This document shows positions 34,012-43,784 of a DNA stretch of 64,000 bases, one piece after another (the first letter of the stretch is position 1; every line of letters begins with the position of its first letter). The notes below the pieces were generated by a model. The model was given only the letters and a program-made list of their open reading frames with translations. It made no database searches and was not told where the DNA came from. Origin of the DNA: Methanospirillum hungatei JF-1. GTDB lineage: Archaea; Halobacteriota; Methanomicrobia; Methanomicrobiales; Methanospirillaceae. The translations under genes and the position numbers were made by a program. The stretch spans positions 1,214,936-1,278,935 of the forward strand of contig NC_007796.1 of the NCBI RefSeq assembly GCF_000013445.1, given 5' to 3'.

Positions 34012-35499
34012 TTATTCAAAGGGTCTGCTGTACTTCTTCCAGATCTGTTCACGGAAGACCGGACCACTGTTATAGGTGCAGAAGGGAATGAGAGTCCCGT
34101 CCGGTGTAGCATAATGAATACAGCACTGGCTGACCCGCTCGACATCATAATTATAGTTGTCCATGAAATGCATCATCCCGATAAAGAGGGCATTCCAGTG
34201 GAACTCACGTAGGGAATCAAAGTTATGGGTGATAAGGGCTTTTCCAAGGCTGGTCCAGAGTTCACGGCCCCCTTCCTCGCTCTTCTTCACCGATGCATAG
34301 AGTTCCTTAATCCCATTAATGGCAACCATCTTCTTGCTGATAGGCCCTGCCGATGAGAGCTGGGTCGTGAGCCGCTCGATAGAATCAAAAAACGCATCAA
34401 CATCGATCATGCGGTTGATCGGGACGATCTTCTTATTCCTGACAAAGACATAGGTTGCTGCACCACAATGCTGGTGTGCCGTAAACCGGAGTTGGGGTTT
34501 ACCAGTATATGCCTCTACAAAGTCACTGATAGGGACTACACAGGGAACCGGATAAAAGTCCTCTTTCTCAACCGACCCTTCGGTCTGCTCTTCAATACGG
34601 TTTAGTATCTCAGGGATTGTTATCCGCTGCTGTTCGATATCTTCCGGTGACGCCGCTCCGGTAAATGAGACCGGTTGGAAGTTCACTCCACGGATTACAT
34701 CAATATTTTCTGCAGCAAACCGGACAATATCACCGATCTCATGATCATTATGGCCTTTGATGATGGTTGGTACCAGTACCACACCCTGCTTTGCTTTTCT
34801 GAGGTTTTCAATTGCTTTCAGATCATGCACCAGTTTGAAATTCGTCTCTTTTGATACCCCGTCAAAGTGCAGGTATACCGTGGAAAGGCCGGCATCTTTG
34901 AGCCTGAGTGCATAATCAGGATCCTGCGCAAGAATCAGTCCGTTCGTTGCCAGCTGCACCTGCATGAACCCCAGACTTTTTGCAAGTTGTATGATCTCAA
35001 ACAGATCTTCACGGAGCGTCGGCTCTCCTCCGGCAAACTGAACTGCCGGCGCAGGAGTTGGTTTTTCAGAGCGCAGGATCGTCAGCATATCCTTGATCTG
35101 GTCATAGCTGGGCTCATAGATGTACCCGCATGCCCGTGCATTTGCAAAACAGAAAGAACAATTCAGATTACACCGGTTTGTCAGATCCACATTAGCAAGG
35201 AGGGTCGTTGATTTATGATTGTTACAGATTCCACAATCATACGGACAACTGCTTATATCTTTCACGACCTGGGGGTTTGCAAGGCCTGATCCCTTCACCC
35301 CGAACGCCTCATATCTGCGCCATGCGTCTGCATCATCCCAGTACAGGTATGAAAAATCACCATGATCAGGACAGGTCCTGTTTATATACACCTTTCCTTC
35401 GTTCTCTATAATCTCTGCTTCTAGTACTTTTTTACATATTGGACAGAGACTTTTCGTTTTTTTGAGGAGTATACTATCACCACCAGCGGGTATTCCCAT
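34012..35499 (-). CDS. tes: Radical SAM tetraether lipid synthase-like protein (Tes family)
   Basis: 495 residues. An N-terminal rubredoxin-like site CPIC...CPDHG (about 19-47) precedes a cysteine cluster SCPYDCGIC and the radical SAM motif CNLNCSFC (about 111-118). Further cysteines, near CVVPIS, HQHCGA and SQCCIHYATPDGTLIPFC, suit extra iron-sulfur clusters. This layout matches Tes/MJ0619-type enzymes that couple two archaeol chains into tetraethers. The divergent neighbour 26 bases away is carS, also an ether-lipid gene, which supports the call. Homologous radical SAM proteins with other substrates exist, so the assignment is by pattern only. Confidence 0.8.
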   Translation of the reverse strand: MGIPAGGDSILLKKTKSLCPICKKVLEAEIIENEGKVYINRTCPDHGDFSYLYWDDADAWRRYEAFGVKGSGLANPQVVKDISSCPYDCGICNNHKSTTLLANVDLTNRCNLNCSFCFANARACGYIYEPSYDQIKDMLTILRSEKPTPAPAVQFAGGEPTLREDLFEIIQLAKSLGFMQVQLATNGLILAQDPDYALRLKDAGLSTVYLHFDGVSKETNFKLVHDLKAIENLRKAKQGVVLVPTIIKGHNDHEIGDIVRFAAENIDVIRGVNFQPVSFTGAASPEDIEQQRITIPEILNRIEEQTEGSVEKEDFYPVPCVVPISDFVEAYTGKPQLRFTAHQHCGAATYVFVRNKKIVPINRMIDVDAFFDSIERLTTQLSSAGPISKKMVAINGIKELYASVKKSEEGGRELWTSLGKALITHNFDSLREFHWNALFIGMMHFMDNYNYDVERVSQCCIHYATPDGTLIPFCTYNSGPVFREQIWKKYSRPFE

Positions 35500-35525
35500 A
35501 CCGGATTTTACTTCTGCTCATATGT

Positions 35526-36113
35526 ATGCGAAAACCTAACCTTATAGGTATGCCGGATTCTGCAACAATACTCAGTAATGGACTCATATTCATCGGCTCT
35601 GCGATATGGGTGATGCTCCCCGCATACCTGCCAAATAATTTTGCAGCACTGACCGGTGGGGGTATGCCCATTGATATGGGGAGGAACTGGACAGACGGGA
35701 GGCGTATCCTGGGGGACGGGAAGACCATCCGGGGGTTCGTCGGCGGGGTAACAGCCGGGATTCTTATCGGGGCAGTCCAGATGTACGCAGAGATATCAGG
35801 ACTTGTTCCCTGGTTTCCCCCCCATACCCTGACTGCAGTTATTCTGCTTGCCATCGGTTCACTTCTTGGAGATATGGTTAAGAGTTTTTTCAAACGACGT
35901 CAGGGGATAGACCGGGGAGGAGAGTGGTTTTTGGTGGATCAGCTGGACTTTGTCGTGGGGGCGTTGCTTCTAACCCTGCTGTTTGATCCGATATGGATGC
36001 TAAACACCATGACCATTCCACTCCTGATCGTCATTCTGGTGCTGACACCCCTGCTCCACCGGACCGTGAATATTATCGGGTATAAACTGGGATTGAAGAA
36101 GGTACCATGGTAA
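35526..36113 (+). CDS. carS: CDP-archaeol synthase
   Basis: 195 residues from 35526; an ATG at 35550 (MPDSATILSNG) is a plausible alternative, since a TATA-like box would then allow a leaderless start. Five hydrophobic segments and the CDP-alcohol transferase signatures GRRILGDGKTIRGFVGG (about 60-76) and GDMVKSFFKRRQGIDRG (about 117-133), as in CarS. It activates 2,3-digeranylgeranylglycerol phosphate with CTP for archaeal phospholipids. Overlaps pyrE by seven bases. Confidence 0.94.
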   Translation: MRKPNLIGMPDSATILSNGLIFIGSAIWVMLPAYLPNNFAALTGGGMPIDMGRNWTDGRRILGDGKTIRGFVGGVTAGILIGAVQMYAEISGLVPWFPPHTLTAVILLAIGSLLGDMVKSFFKRRQGIDRGGEWFLVDQLDFVVGALLLTLLFDPIWMLNTMTIPLLIVILVLTPLLHRTVNIIGYKLGLKKVPW

Positions 36114-36625
36114 CCGCTACATTGCGTGAGATGCTCATATCAGCTGAAGCCATACGATTTGGAGATTTTACCCTTGCGTCCGGGAAAAAAAGCACGGTAT
36201 ATATTGATATCAAAAAAGCGATCACAAGCCCGGCCATTCTGAAAAAGATTGCAGCAGAGGTTCTTACCCACAGCACGGACTTCGATGCAGTCGCAGGTGT
36301 TGCCGTCGGAGGGGTCCCCCTTGCGGTGTCAGTCTCCCTTGCCTCTGATAAACCGTATGTGATCATAAGGAAAGAGCAGAAAGGACATGGTCTTGCCAGC
36401 CTTATCATCGGTGATGTAGCTGGAAAGAGGATTCTGCTCGTTGAAGATGTCACCACTTCCGGTGGGTCTGCAGTATTCGGGATTGAACAGCTCCGCTCTG
36501 CCGGTGCAGTCGTAACCGATGTCATAGCAGTAGTTGACCGGAATGAAGGTGCTGGAAAAACACTGCAGGGCCTTGACATCACACTGACCCCCCTGGTCAG
36601 GATGCAGGATCTTATAAATGGGTGA
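36107..36625 (+). CDS. pyrE: Orotate phosphoribosyltransferase
   Basis: 172 residues. The PRPP-binding loop LLVEDVTTSGGSA lies near 109-121 and the lysine-rich KPYVIIRKEQKGHG near 83-96; the early FTLASGKKSTVYIDIKKA is the usual N-terminal hood. The enzyme makes OMP in pyrimidine synthesis. Overlap with carS suggests one transcript. Confidence 0.95.
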   Translation: MVTATLREMLISAEAIRFGDFTLASGKKSTVYIDIKKAITSPAILKKIAAEVLTHSTDFDAVAGVAVGGVPLAVSVSLASDKPYVIIRKEQKGHGLASLIIGDVAGKRILLVEDVTTSGGSAVFGIEQLRSAGAVVTDVIAVVDRNEGAGKTLQGLDITLTPLVRMQDLING

Positions 36626-36674
36626 TCGACGGGTGACAGACATGCCATTATACCCGTATGGCTAAGGTTAGTCT

Positions 36675-38240
36675 ATGAACCGGCATACGGCTGGCATCGT
36701 CATACTTCTCATAGCCGGTATTCTGGGCGGTATTCTCCTTGGATATATTTATCATGGAGATGCACCAGGACAAATCCAGAATAATACATCATGGGCAAGG
36801 CAGGCACCAGTCAGTCAGTCCGACCTGATACGGCCTTCACATATCCTGCCCCTTTCCAATGAGTCATTTTTAGTCAGTGATCTGGATGACAAGGCCCTTT
36901 TTCTGGTTCAGGCAAACGGGACGATGCAGAGGGTTATAACCAGGGATGTCGCCAAACCCTATGGATACTGGGATATCGCCGGTTTCACCCATGATAATAA
37001 GGGGAATATATACATTTCTGATTCAGCAACCCACCGGGTATTAAAACTCAGTGATAAAGGATCTCTTCTTACCAGCTGGGGAGGTTTTGGAGATGTGGAT
37101 GGTACATTTGACACGCCGGCAGGGATCAGTGTTGTTAATGCATCAGGTGAAGAATTAATATATGTTTGTGATTCAGGTAATGCACGAATCCAGGTCTTTA
37201 CCCCGCAGGGGCAGTACCTCCAGAGCCTGCAGATCCCAACCGATGAAACGAAAAAAGTCAGGATAATAAAACCCCAGGAATCACTCAATACTACCGACCT
37301 GGAGAAATTCATAGTTACTCCGCAAAAAGGAGCAAATCCTGCATTTGTAGAGCGCACATTTTCCATTCAGTCGTCAGGAAATACCCTATCGCTGACGTTT
37401 GACATCAACCGGTCGGTTCATCTGGGTGCACAAAAAGTGTCATTCCAATCATCAGATGTCTCAACGAAAAATCCGGAGGAATGGATTCCGGAGCTTTCTG
37501 CTATCCTTGCAGATAAAACAACTCAGGAGACCCTGAAGACAACATTGGAAGAACTCAGACGCCAGGCAAATATCAAAAGAATTAGTGATCGGGCGAAATC
37601 GGAATGTATTGTCCATTTTATTCAGCAGATTCCTCTGACTGAGAATGCAGAGAACCGGTACCCGATAGAGATATTGCATGATAAAATGGGGAATACGTAT
37701 GACAAAGCCCTGTTTTTATATGGTCTTCTGAGTGAGGCAGGGTATGATGTCGTTTATCTCGCATACCCGGGTCTTTCTCATGCAGCGGTTGGTATCCGTC
37801 TCACCGATCCCCTGCAGAGTACGGCAGTAGCCACATACCGGGATAGCAATGGCAGTATATACATGTATATCAATCCGGATGGGCCATCATTTATCGGGGG
37901 AATTGCCCAGAAATACCGGAAGAGTGATCCGTTTGTGATCCATCTTGAAGAGAAAGGGAAAGATATAGGAACGAGAACAGGAAGTGGAAAAGAGAAGAAG
38001 TCCATCTCTGCAGATCATCTGTATTCAACCTATGTCGTGCAGAGTATCTTTTCCCTCTCTGAAAAGTATCAATTTCTGGTAAATAAGGAGAAGGATGTAA
38101 AGAGTGATGAGGCACGGAAGATCCGGGAGAATTACCAGAAGATAAAAAGTGTTCTTGACTTTATCGAGAAAAATCCCTGGAACACCGAGATTGCCTACAT
38201 GAGAATTAAAAATTCAAAGGTAAATGATATTATCGTGTAG
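36675..38240 (+). CDS. Membrane-anchored NHL-repeat protein with transglutaminase-like fold
   Basis: 521 residues. A signal anchor (IVILLIAGILGGILLGYIY, about 8-26) leads to an external part. NHL-type beta-propeller repeats run from about 50 to 190 (GNIYISDSATHRVLKLS, YVCDSGNARIQVFTPQGQYL). Residues about 335-380 are like archaeal transglutaminase-fold proteins (TYDKALFLYGLLSEAGYDVVYLAYPG..HAAVG), but the nucleophile cysteine is threonine, so it is probably not a peptidase. The C-terminal 70 residues are helical and charged. Function unknown; a binding role on the cell surface is likely. Confidence 0.75.
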   Translation: MNRHTAGIVILLIAGILGGILLGYIYHGDAPGQIQNNTSWARQAPVSQSDLIRPSHILPLSNESFLVSDLDDKALFLVQANGTMQRVITRDVAKPYGYWDIAGFTHDNKGNIYISDSATHRVLKLSDKGSLLTSWGGFGDVDGTFDTPAGISVVNASGEELIYVCDSGNARIQVFTPQGQYLQSLQIPTDETKKVRIIKPQESLNTTDLEKFIVTPQKGANPAFVERTFSIQSSGNTLSLTFDINRSVHLGAQKVSFQSSDVSTKNPEEWIPELSAILADKTTQETLKTTLEELRRQANIKRISDRAKSECIVHFIQQIPLTENAENRYPIEILHDKMGNTYDKALFLYGLLSEAGYDVVYLAYPGLSHAAVGIRLTDPLQSTAVATYRDSNGSIYMYINPDGPSFIGGIAQKYRKSDPFVIHLEEKGKDIGTRTGSGKEKKSISADHLYSTYVVQSIFSLSEKYQFLVNKEKDVKSDEARKIRENYQKIKSVLDFIEKNPWNTEIAYMRIKNSKVNDIIV

Positions 38241-38255
38241 AATTCTATCCAGCCC

Positions 38256-39059
38256 TTATTTTTTCCCGGAAACCAGGTAGCCGGTGAAGGAACCAAAGAA
38301 TAATCCTTTCCGGTCCATTTCGGTGAGGTGAGCAAGAAACGCATCAGCCTCCTTTTGTGATACGCACCCGGCAACTGCCGCCCGATTCGCATTTTCTGTA
38401 ACGGTGAAGATTGTTTCCGCTTCTTTAAGCGTGGTCATGATCATCGTCCGTGGATAGACCGTTACATCGGTAAATCCTGCGTTCTGACACAACCGACTAA
38501 GTTTTCGTCCGATATGACCGCAGGCAAATTGATCTGACCAGAAGTTCAGAATAGCCCGTGTTACCCCTTCATCAACCCCGTCGATGATGAAATTTTCCCA
38601 ATCCGGTTCAAACAGGACACATCTTCCCCCCGGTTTTAAGACACGATACATCTCGTCAATGACATGCTGGGGATCTTGCACATGCTGAAGAACCCGGTCT
38701 TCCCTGACCGCATCACATACACCGTCACGGACTGCCGAGTATTGCCCGTCCATCCGGATGTAGGAGAGGTTCGGAATATTGAAGGCTTTTTTTGCAAGGG
38801 TTACAAGGGAAGAACTGATATCCGATCCGATTACCAGTCCTTCGGGGCTGCACCGTCCGGCAAGGATATGGACATCATCAAGAGGGCCGCACCCGATCTC
38901 AAGGATGATATCTCCGGGTGATATCTGCAAAAGCTCGAATGATTCTTCTTTTACCGACCGAAAGAAGGGATGGTTTCTGATATCTGACAGGCACCGGACT
39001 AGTTTTTCCTGATCTTCTGAATGGTCCACCTGCCGAAATCCGGTTGCAAGGAAGGTCAT
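38256..39059 (-). CDS. SAM-dependent methyltransferase
   Basis: 267 residues with a class I methyltransferase core: ILEIGCGPLDD (about 55-65, motif I), GSDISSS (acidic motif II), VREDRVLQHVQDPQHVIDEM and VLKPGGRCVLFEPDW (motif III region). It belongs to the UbiE/MenG-like group, whose substrates vary. A short gap separates it from the AAA/PD-(D/E)XK gene upstream, but the two need not be related. Confidence 0.88.
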   Translation of the reverse strand: MTFLATGFRQVDHSEDQEKLVRCLSDIRNHPFFRSVKEESFELLQISPGDIILEIGCGPLDDVHILAGRCSPEGLVIGSDISSSLVTLAKKAFNIPNLSYIRMDGQYSAVRDGVCDAVREDRVLQHVQDPQHVIDEMYRVLKPGGRCVLFEPDWENFIIDGVDEGVTRAILNFWSDQFACGHIGRKLSRLCQNAGFTDVTVYPRTMIMTTLKEAETIFTVTENANRAAVAGCVSQKEADAFLAHLTEMDRKGLFFGSFTGYLVSGKK

Positions 39060-39099
39060 AATGTTAGAGAAGAGTGTGGTTTCATATAATGTGAAGGGA

Positions 39100-40653
39100 T
39101 CATTGAACTTCCCAGTGATCGATGTTCCGTGTCATAGGATTAAAAATGATACCTATCTCAAAGATCTTCCTGCCATCGCTTTCATATTTCTCCCGGTATT
39201 TTTTTTCCCTGATCTGGTTGAGAGGGCTGTCAACTCCAGGCGAAGGAGAATCTGAAACTTTAAATTCAAATATCCAGATACCGGTTTTGGTTTTTACGGT
39301 AAGATCAATTCTGCCTTTATTGGTAGTATCTTCCGGTATAACCTCATACCCAAGACTTGCAAAATACGTGTACACGATACTCGCATAATACCCTTCAAAT
39401 TGCGACAACTGGTTCTTCCTATACCAATCGTGAGGTATTGAAGCAAAAAATGAAGAAAAAATGGTATGCACCTGACTGGGGTCTTCCCGTTCAAGAATAT
39501 CATAGAGCATTTCACGATTTTTCGAAATCTCCTGTTTTGAAAGGATTTCCGCGAACAAGGTATTTAAAGAGGTTCTGACTTCGACATTAGGGTATCCAAG
39601 CCAGCATGTAAATCCCCGAATGGGATCTGCAGACCATTTTTTAATCGTAAGATACCCTGCCTGAAAAAGCAGAGTCTCTATCCTGATATGTTCCGGATCA
39701 AATGACCCGAGGAGATCGGTCCCCGCAATAAGATCTTCGTAGTCAGCCGGAAGTCGTGGGTTTGACTCCCAGAGTTTGATGAGAAAGGTCGGCGTTCCGG
39801 TCTCGAACCAATATGGTTTGAACGTCCCTTCATCAAAAAGCAGGAGGATATCAAACGGGTTATAAACCGACTCACCGGTCCAGGAATACCCATTGTACCA
39901 TCGTTTCACCTCATCTTTATCAAATCTGGAGAGGTGCTCTGTAAAAATCTGCTCAAGATCTGTCTGAGTATACCCGCATATCGCAGAGTATCGGGAATCA
40001 AGGGTAATGTCCTTGAGATTGTTCAGACCAGAAAATATCCCGGTTTTTGCAAATTTTGAAACACCGGTGAGCATGACAAAGGTAAGAAATGGATCAAGAT
40101 CTTTAATTATACTATAAAAACTCTTGAGATCTTCACGAAGGTCTAAGGCAACCTTCTGATTATGAAGGTTATCAAGAATCGGCTTATCATATTCATCAAC
40201 CAGAAGAACAACCTTATTTCCAGTTTTTTTGAATAGTTCACGTATCAGATCTTCCAGTTGAAATCCGGACGAGATGGAATGATCAATGGAAAGCCCATAT
40301 TGTGCTGCCTCCTGGGAAATTATTCTGGTCAGATATTCAGATAATTCTGCAGATGAACGGTTCACCCGTTGTGCAAAGCTGATTTTTATAACAGGATATT
40401 TTTTCTCAAAATCCCAGCCTGATTCAGGACGTTCAAGATAAAGGCCTGAGAACAATTCTTTTTTCCCTGTAAATGCACAGGAGAGAGTGTCGATAAAAAG
40501 GCTTTTGCCAAACCTGCGTGGTCTGGAGAGAAAATAATATGAACCTTTTTGAGCTAACTCAGCGATGTATGGAGTTTTATCCACGTAGTAATACCCTTCG
40601 TTCCTGATCTTCTCAAATGACTGAATCCCGATAGGAAGTTGAAGAGAGGGCAT
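39100..40653 (-). CDS. AAA-ATPase-like protein with C-terminal PD-(D/E)XK domain
   Basis: 517 residues. It starts with a conserved LQLPIGIQSFEKIRNEGYYYVDKT, then P-loop SRPRRFGKSLF (about 43-53), LLVDEYDKP (about 150-158) and a C-terminal nuclease-like core GRIDLTVKTKTGIWIFEFKV (about 448-467). Matches the AAA-ATPase-like plus PDDEXK_9 family that is expanded in some archaea and gut bacteria; role unknown, perhaps mobile or defence-related. A second member is at 50954. Confidence 0.9.
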   Translation of the reverse strand: MPSLQLPIGIQSFEKIRNEGYYYVDKTPYIAELAQKGSYYFLSRPRRFGKSLFIDTLSCAFTGKKELFSGLYLERPESGWDFEKKYPVIKISFAQRVNRSSAELSEYLTRIISQEAAQYGLSIDHSISSGFQLEDLIRELFKKTGNKVVLLVDEYDKPILDNLHNQKVALDLREDLKSFYSIIKDLDPFLTFVMLTGVSKFAKTGIFSGLNNLKDITLDSRYSAICGYTQTDLEQIFTEHLSRFDKDEVKRWYNGYSWTGESVYNPFDILLLFDEGTFKPYWFETGTPTFLIKLWESNPRLPADYEDLIAGTDLLGSFDPEHIRIETLLFQAGYLTIKKWSADPIRGFTCWLGYPNVEVRTSLNTLFAEILSKQEISKNREMLYDILEREDPSQVHTIFSSFFASIPHDWYRKNQLSQFEGYYASIVYTYFASLGYEVIPEDTTNKGRIDLTVKTKTGIWIFEFKVSDSPSPGVDSPLNQIREKKYREKYESDGRKIFEIGIIFNPMTRNIDHWEVQ

Positions 40654-40999
40654 ATGAATAGTACGTACTTGTGATAATGAGTAATTAAGGATGGTCTTTC
40701 TTTCCTATTCTGACAGGGTCGTACCATGGATTTTTAATGATAGGTTTAATGGTGTGTACCGCATATTGGTACGAGAATATTAATCTAAGATCCGATATCT
40801 ATGGCAATTAGTACCAGAGGAGGCAATTTTTCACTCCTCCACCTGATTATTTCTCATCCCCTCTGCACGAGTGCAGAGATTTTCATTCGCAGAGCGACCA
40901 GGATCTTTATCCATTCACATGAGAGAGTGCCCCTTTTAAGCACTTTCTGAATTTTTTTAAAATTGATAGAATGATACAAATTCATCGGAGTTATCAGGA
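40654..40999. other. Intergenic region before purD with two hairpins
   Basis: 346 bases. Two inverted repeats lie near the purD side: GAGGAG...CTCCTC (about 40818-40840) and CTCTGCAC-GA-GTGCAGAG (40861-40878). The second has an 8-base stem. The region could hold the purD leader; TATA-like AATATTAATC near 40776 is at a distance. I see no known riboswitch or RNA gene. Confidence 0.4.
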
Positions 41000-42298
41000 A
41001 TGAATACACATACAAACATCCTTGTTGTCGGAAGCGGAGGCAGAGAACATGCCATTGCAAAGGCCCTTTCCAAAAATCCACAGACGAGAATATTTGCGGT
41101 AATGAACAGGATGAATCCAGGGATTGCTGAACTGGCATATAAGGTCCTGATTGCTTCAGAAACTGACCCTGAAGTGGTGAAAAAGTTCTGCATCGAGCAT
41201 CAGATTCAGTTTGCGTGTATCGGTCCTGAGGCACCCCTGGAAACCGGCGTTGTTGATGCACTTACCGCAGCCGGTGTAAAATGTGTTGGTCCTGCAAAAA
41301 TGGCAGCGAGAATAGAGACCGACAAATCATTTTGCAGAAACCTGATGAAGAAATATAATATCCCCGGTCTTCCTGAATACCATATCTTCCACTCCGGCAC
41401 TGATGCCGAAGCATTCCTGAAAACCACAACAAAAGAATATGCAATAAAACCATCCGGTTTGACCGGGGGCAAGGGAGTCAGGATTATGGGTGAACATCTG
41501 ACTCATGAGGAAGCCTGCAGATATGTTCATGAACTCAAAGGGAATGTTGTCATTGAGGAACGGCTTATCGGAGAGGAGTTCACCCTGCAGGCATTCGTCG
41601 ATGGCACCCATCTTGTCCCGATGCCTCTTGTGCAGGATCATAAACGGGCCTTTGAAGGAGATGTCGGGCCCAATACCGGTGGTATGGGATCCTATACTCT
41701 TCCTGATCACCGGTTTCCATTTGTCACCGAAGAGGATTACAATTCGGCGTTTGCCATCATGAAGCAGACCATTGCTTCACTTGCTGCTGAAGGGACACCG
41801 TATGTGGGAATTCTGTATGGTCAGTTCATGAATACGGCACAGGGTCCGATGGTTATTGAATTCAATGCCAGATTTGGTGACCCTGAAGCCATGAATGTCC
41901 TGTCATTATTGACCAGTGACTTTTCTACCCTTGTTCAGGCGATTACGACAGGAACACTTGACAAGGCGGAGGTTTCGTTTGCGAAAAAAGCAACCGTTTG
42001 TAAGTATCTTGTGCCGGAAGGATACCCGGACAACCCCGTTTCAGGCGGCAAACTGATTCCCGGACCAGATAACAAGGCACTCTGTTATTATGCCAGCGTT
42101 GTCCGGGAGGGGGAATTCCTGGTGACCCAGAGTTCACGGACCATGGCCTATGTTGGTATCGGCGATACCCTGGAAGAGGCAGAGAGGATTGCAGAAGAGG
42201 CCGCATCTGCTGTTCAGGGCCCTGTCCGTCACCGTTCTGATATTGGGACCAGAGAAGTTCTGGAGAAGAGAATTTCCCATATGAAGGAGATCAGATGA
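41000..42298 (+). CDS. purD: Phosphoribosylamine-glycine ligase
   Basis: 432 residues. The N-terminal part is [14 protein letters not shown] (about 10-23), [15 protein letters not shown] (about 74-88); ATP-grasp residues include [14 protein letters not shown] near 151 and the metal site [13 protein letters not shown] near 288-300. It makes glycinamide ribonucleotide in purine synthesis. Start ATG 41000 with GGAG ten bases upstream. Overlaps argF by four bases. Confidence 0.96.
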   Translation: MNTHTNILVVGSGGREHAIAKALSKNPQTRIFAVMNRMNPGIAELAYKVLIASETDPEVVKKFCIEHQIQFACIGPEAPLETGVVDALTAAGVKCVGPAKMAARIETDKSFCRNLMKKYNIPGLPEYHIFHSGTDAEAFLKTTTKEYAIKPSGLTGGKGVRIMGEHLTHEEACRYVHELKGNVVIEERLIGEEFTLQAFVDGTHLVPMPLVQDHKRAFEGDVGPNTGGMGSYTLPDHRFPFVTEEDYNSAFAIMKQTIASLAAEGTPYVGILYGQFMNTAQGPMVIEFNARFGDPEAMNVLSLLTSDFSTLVQAITTGTLDKAEVSFAKKATVCKYLVPEGYPDNPVSGGKLIPGPDNKALCYYASVVREGEFLVTQSSRTMAYVGIGDTLEEAERIAEEAASAVQGPVRHRSDIGTREVLEKRISHMKEIR

Positions 42299-43203
42299 AG
42301 AAAGATTTCATATCCATTCTTGACATCTCCCGGGAAGAACTGGCAAATCTTATCGCACATGCCAGAAAATTAAAGGAAGAGCGTAGAGTCGGCATACAGA
42401 CCCCTGTTCTTGCCCATAAAACCCTGGGGATGATCTTTGAGAAATCATCGACCAGAACCCGGATATCGTTTGAGGCCGGGATGTTTGAGCTGGGAGGTCA
42501 TGCCCTGTTCCTGAATCCGAAGGACATGCAACTTGGGAGGGGAGAGGCAATTCGTGATACTGCCCGGGTTATGTCCAGGTTTGTATCGGCAATTATGATC
42601 CGGGCGAACCGTCATGATGAGGTTCTGGAACTTGCCGCCCATGCCGATATTCCGGTTATTAACGGGCTGTCAGATCGGGAGCACCCGTGTCAGATCCTGG
42701 CCGATATCATGACCATTGAGGAACGACTCTTTCGGACCGAAGGAGTGAAGGTTGCCTGGATAGGTGATGGGAATAATGTCTGTACGTCACTTATTCTGAG
42801 TACTATTCTTACCGGTATGGAGGTCATTGTGGCTTCACCTTCCGAATTTGCTCCAGGAGAAGATGTTGTTTCTGAAGCACTCCGGATGGGAGCAAAGGTC
42901 AGGATTGTGACCGATCCACGGGAAGCGGCCACTGGTGCTGATGTGGTCATGACGGACACCTGGATCTCAATGGGGCAGGAAGAGGAGATTGACCGGAGAA
43001 GACAGATCTTCATGCCCTACCAGGTGAACGCTGAACTGATGGCCTGTGCAAAACCAGGGGCTATTGTGATGCATTGTCTCCCGGCACACCGGAACTGGGA
43101 GATCACCGACGAGGTTTTGGATAGTAAGGCTAGTGCGGTGTGGGATCAGGCAGAAAACAGGCTGCATGCACAGAAAGCTCTTCTGGTCAGGTTATTGGCA
43201 TAA
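42295..43203 (+). CDS. argF: Ornithine carbamoyltransferase
   Basis: 302 residues. Signature motifs are complete: carbamoyl-phosphate loop SSTRTR (51-56), HPCQ near 130, DTWISMGQE (ornithine/SMG loop) near 222 and HCLPAHR near 259. Makes citrulline for arginine synthesis. Coupled to purD by a 4-base overlap; the pair shares no pathway, but both use carbamoyl or phosphoribosyl building blocks. Confidence 0.96.
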   Translation: MKKDFISILDISREELANLIAHARKLKEERRVGIQTPVLAHKTLGMIFEKSSTRTRISFEAGMFELGGHALFLNPKDMQLGRGEAIRDTARVMSRFVSAIMIRANRHDEVLELAAHADIPVINGLSDREHPCQILADIMTIEERLFRTEGVKVAWIGDGNNVCTSLILSTILTGMEVIVASPSEFAPGEDVVSEALRMGAKVRIVTDPREAATGADVVMTDTWISMGQEEEIDRRRQIFMPYQVNAELMACAKPGAIVMHCLPAHRNWEITDEVLDSKASAVWDQAENRLHAQKALLVRLLA

Positions 43204-43290
43204 AAGAATATCAATTTCTTTTTTCTGGAATTTAACTGATTCCAGAATTGGAAAATCTATATTTTTATGCGAGATTCAGAAAAATACAAT

Positions 43291-43500
43291 GTTATTTGAT
43301 GAGGGATTGAGGCTTTTTAAATCTGCTCATTACAAGGCATGATTCGAACAATTTGCTGCGATAACAAAAACTGATGAGAATAACCATAAAGCTTGGAATG
43401 CTTCGGAATATGTCTTTTAAAATTAGGTCAATTTGACAATGCATTTTTTTGTTTTGAAAAAGCATTGAAGCTTTACCCCAGTAATAAAAGGGATGAAAAG
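43291..43500 (+). pseudogene. Broken TPR-protein gene
   Basis: From an ATG at 43291: MLFDEGLRLFKSAHYKA, then a stop, then FEQFAAITKTDENNHKAWNA in the same frame, then a frame change near 43401-43405 to GICLLKLGQFDNAFFCFEKALKLYP. Joined, these are two TPR repeats of the normal length, so the gene has an in-frame stop and a shift by one base. Continues directly into the nucleotidyltransferase fragment. Confidence 0.7.
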
Positions 43501-43710
43501 AAATATCATATCACCCGGATTGGCATCTTTGGCTCGGTTATACGAGACGAAGCAGGGCCGGGAAGTGACAAAGACATTCTGGTCGATTTCAGCGATGATG
43601 CCGGCCTTCTTGATCACTCAGGTCTGAAGATTTATCTTGAGAAACATAAAATAAGAATTGGGATGGGACTTTTTTTTGTGAAGATACCAGGCAGGTATAG
43701 AAAACCATGA
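43501..43710 (+). pseudogene. Fragment of a MNT-type nucleotidyltransferase
   Basis: The frame that continues from the TPR remnant has RIGIFGSVIRDEAGPGSDKDILVDF and GLKIYLEK, the catalytic GS(x)nDxD core and next helix of minimal nucleotidyltransferases (MntA antitoxins). After residue LEK the sequence no longer fits the family and stops at 43710; no HEPN partner gene follows. A truncated remnant now fused in frame to TPR debris. Confidence 0.7.
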
Positions 43711-43784
43711 AATATCCAATGGTTATTAAAAAGGTTCTTGAATAAATTAGAGAAACAATCCGTTTAAGATACACTGGCGAATTC

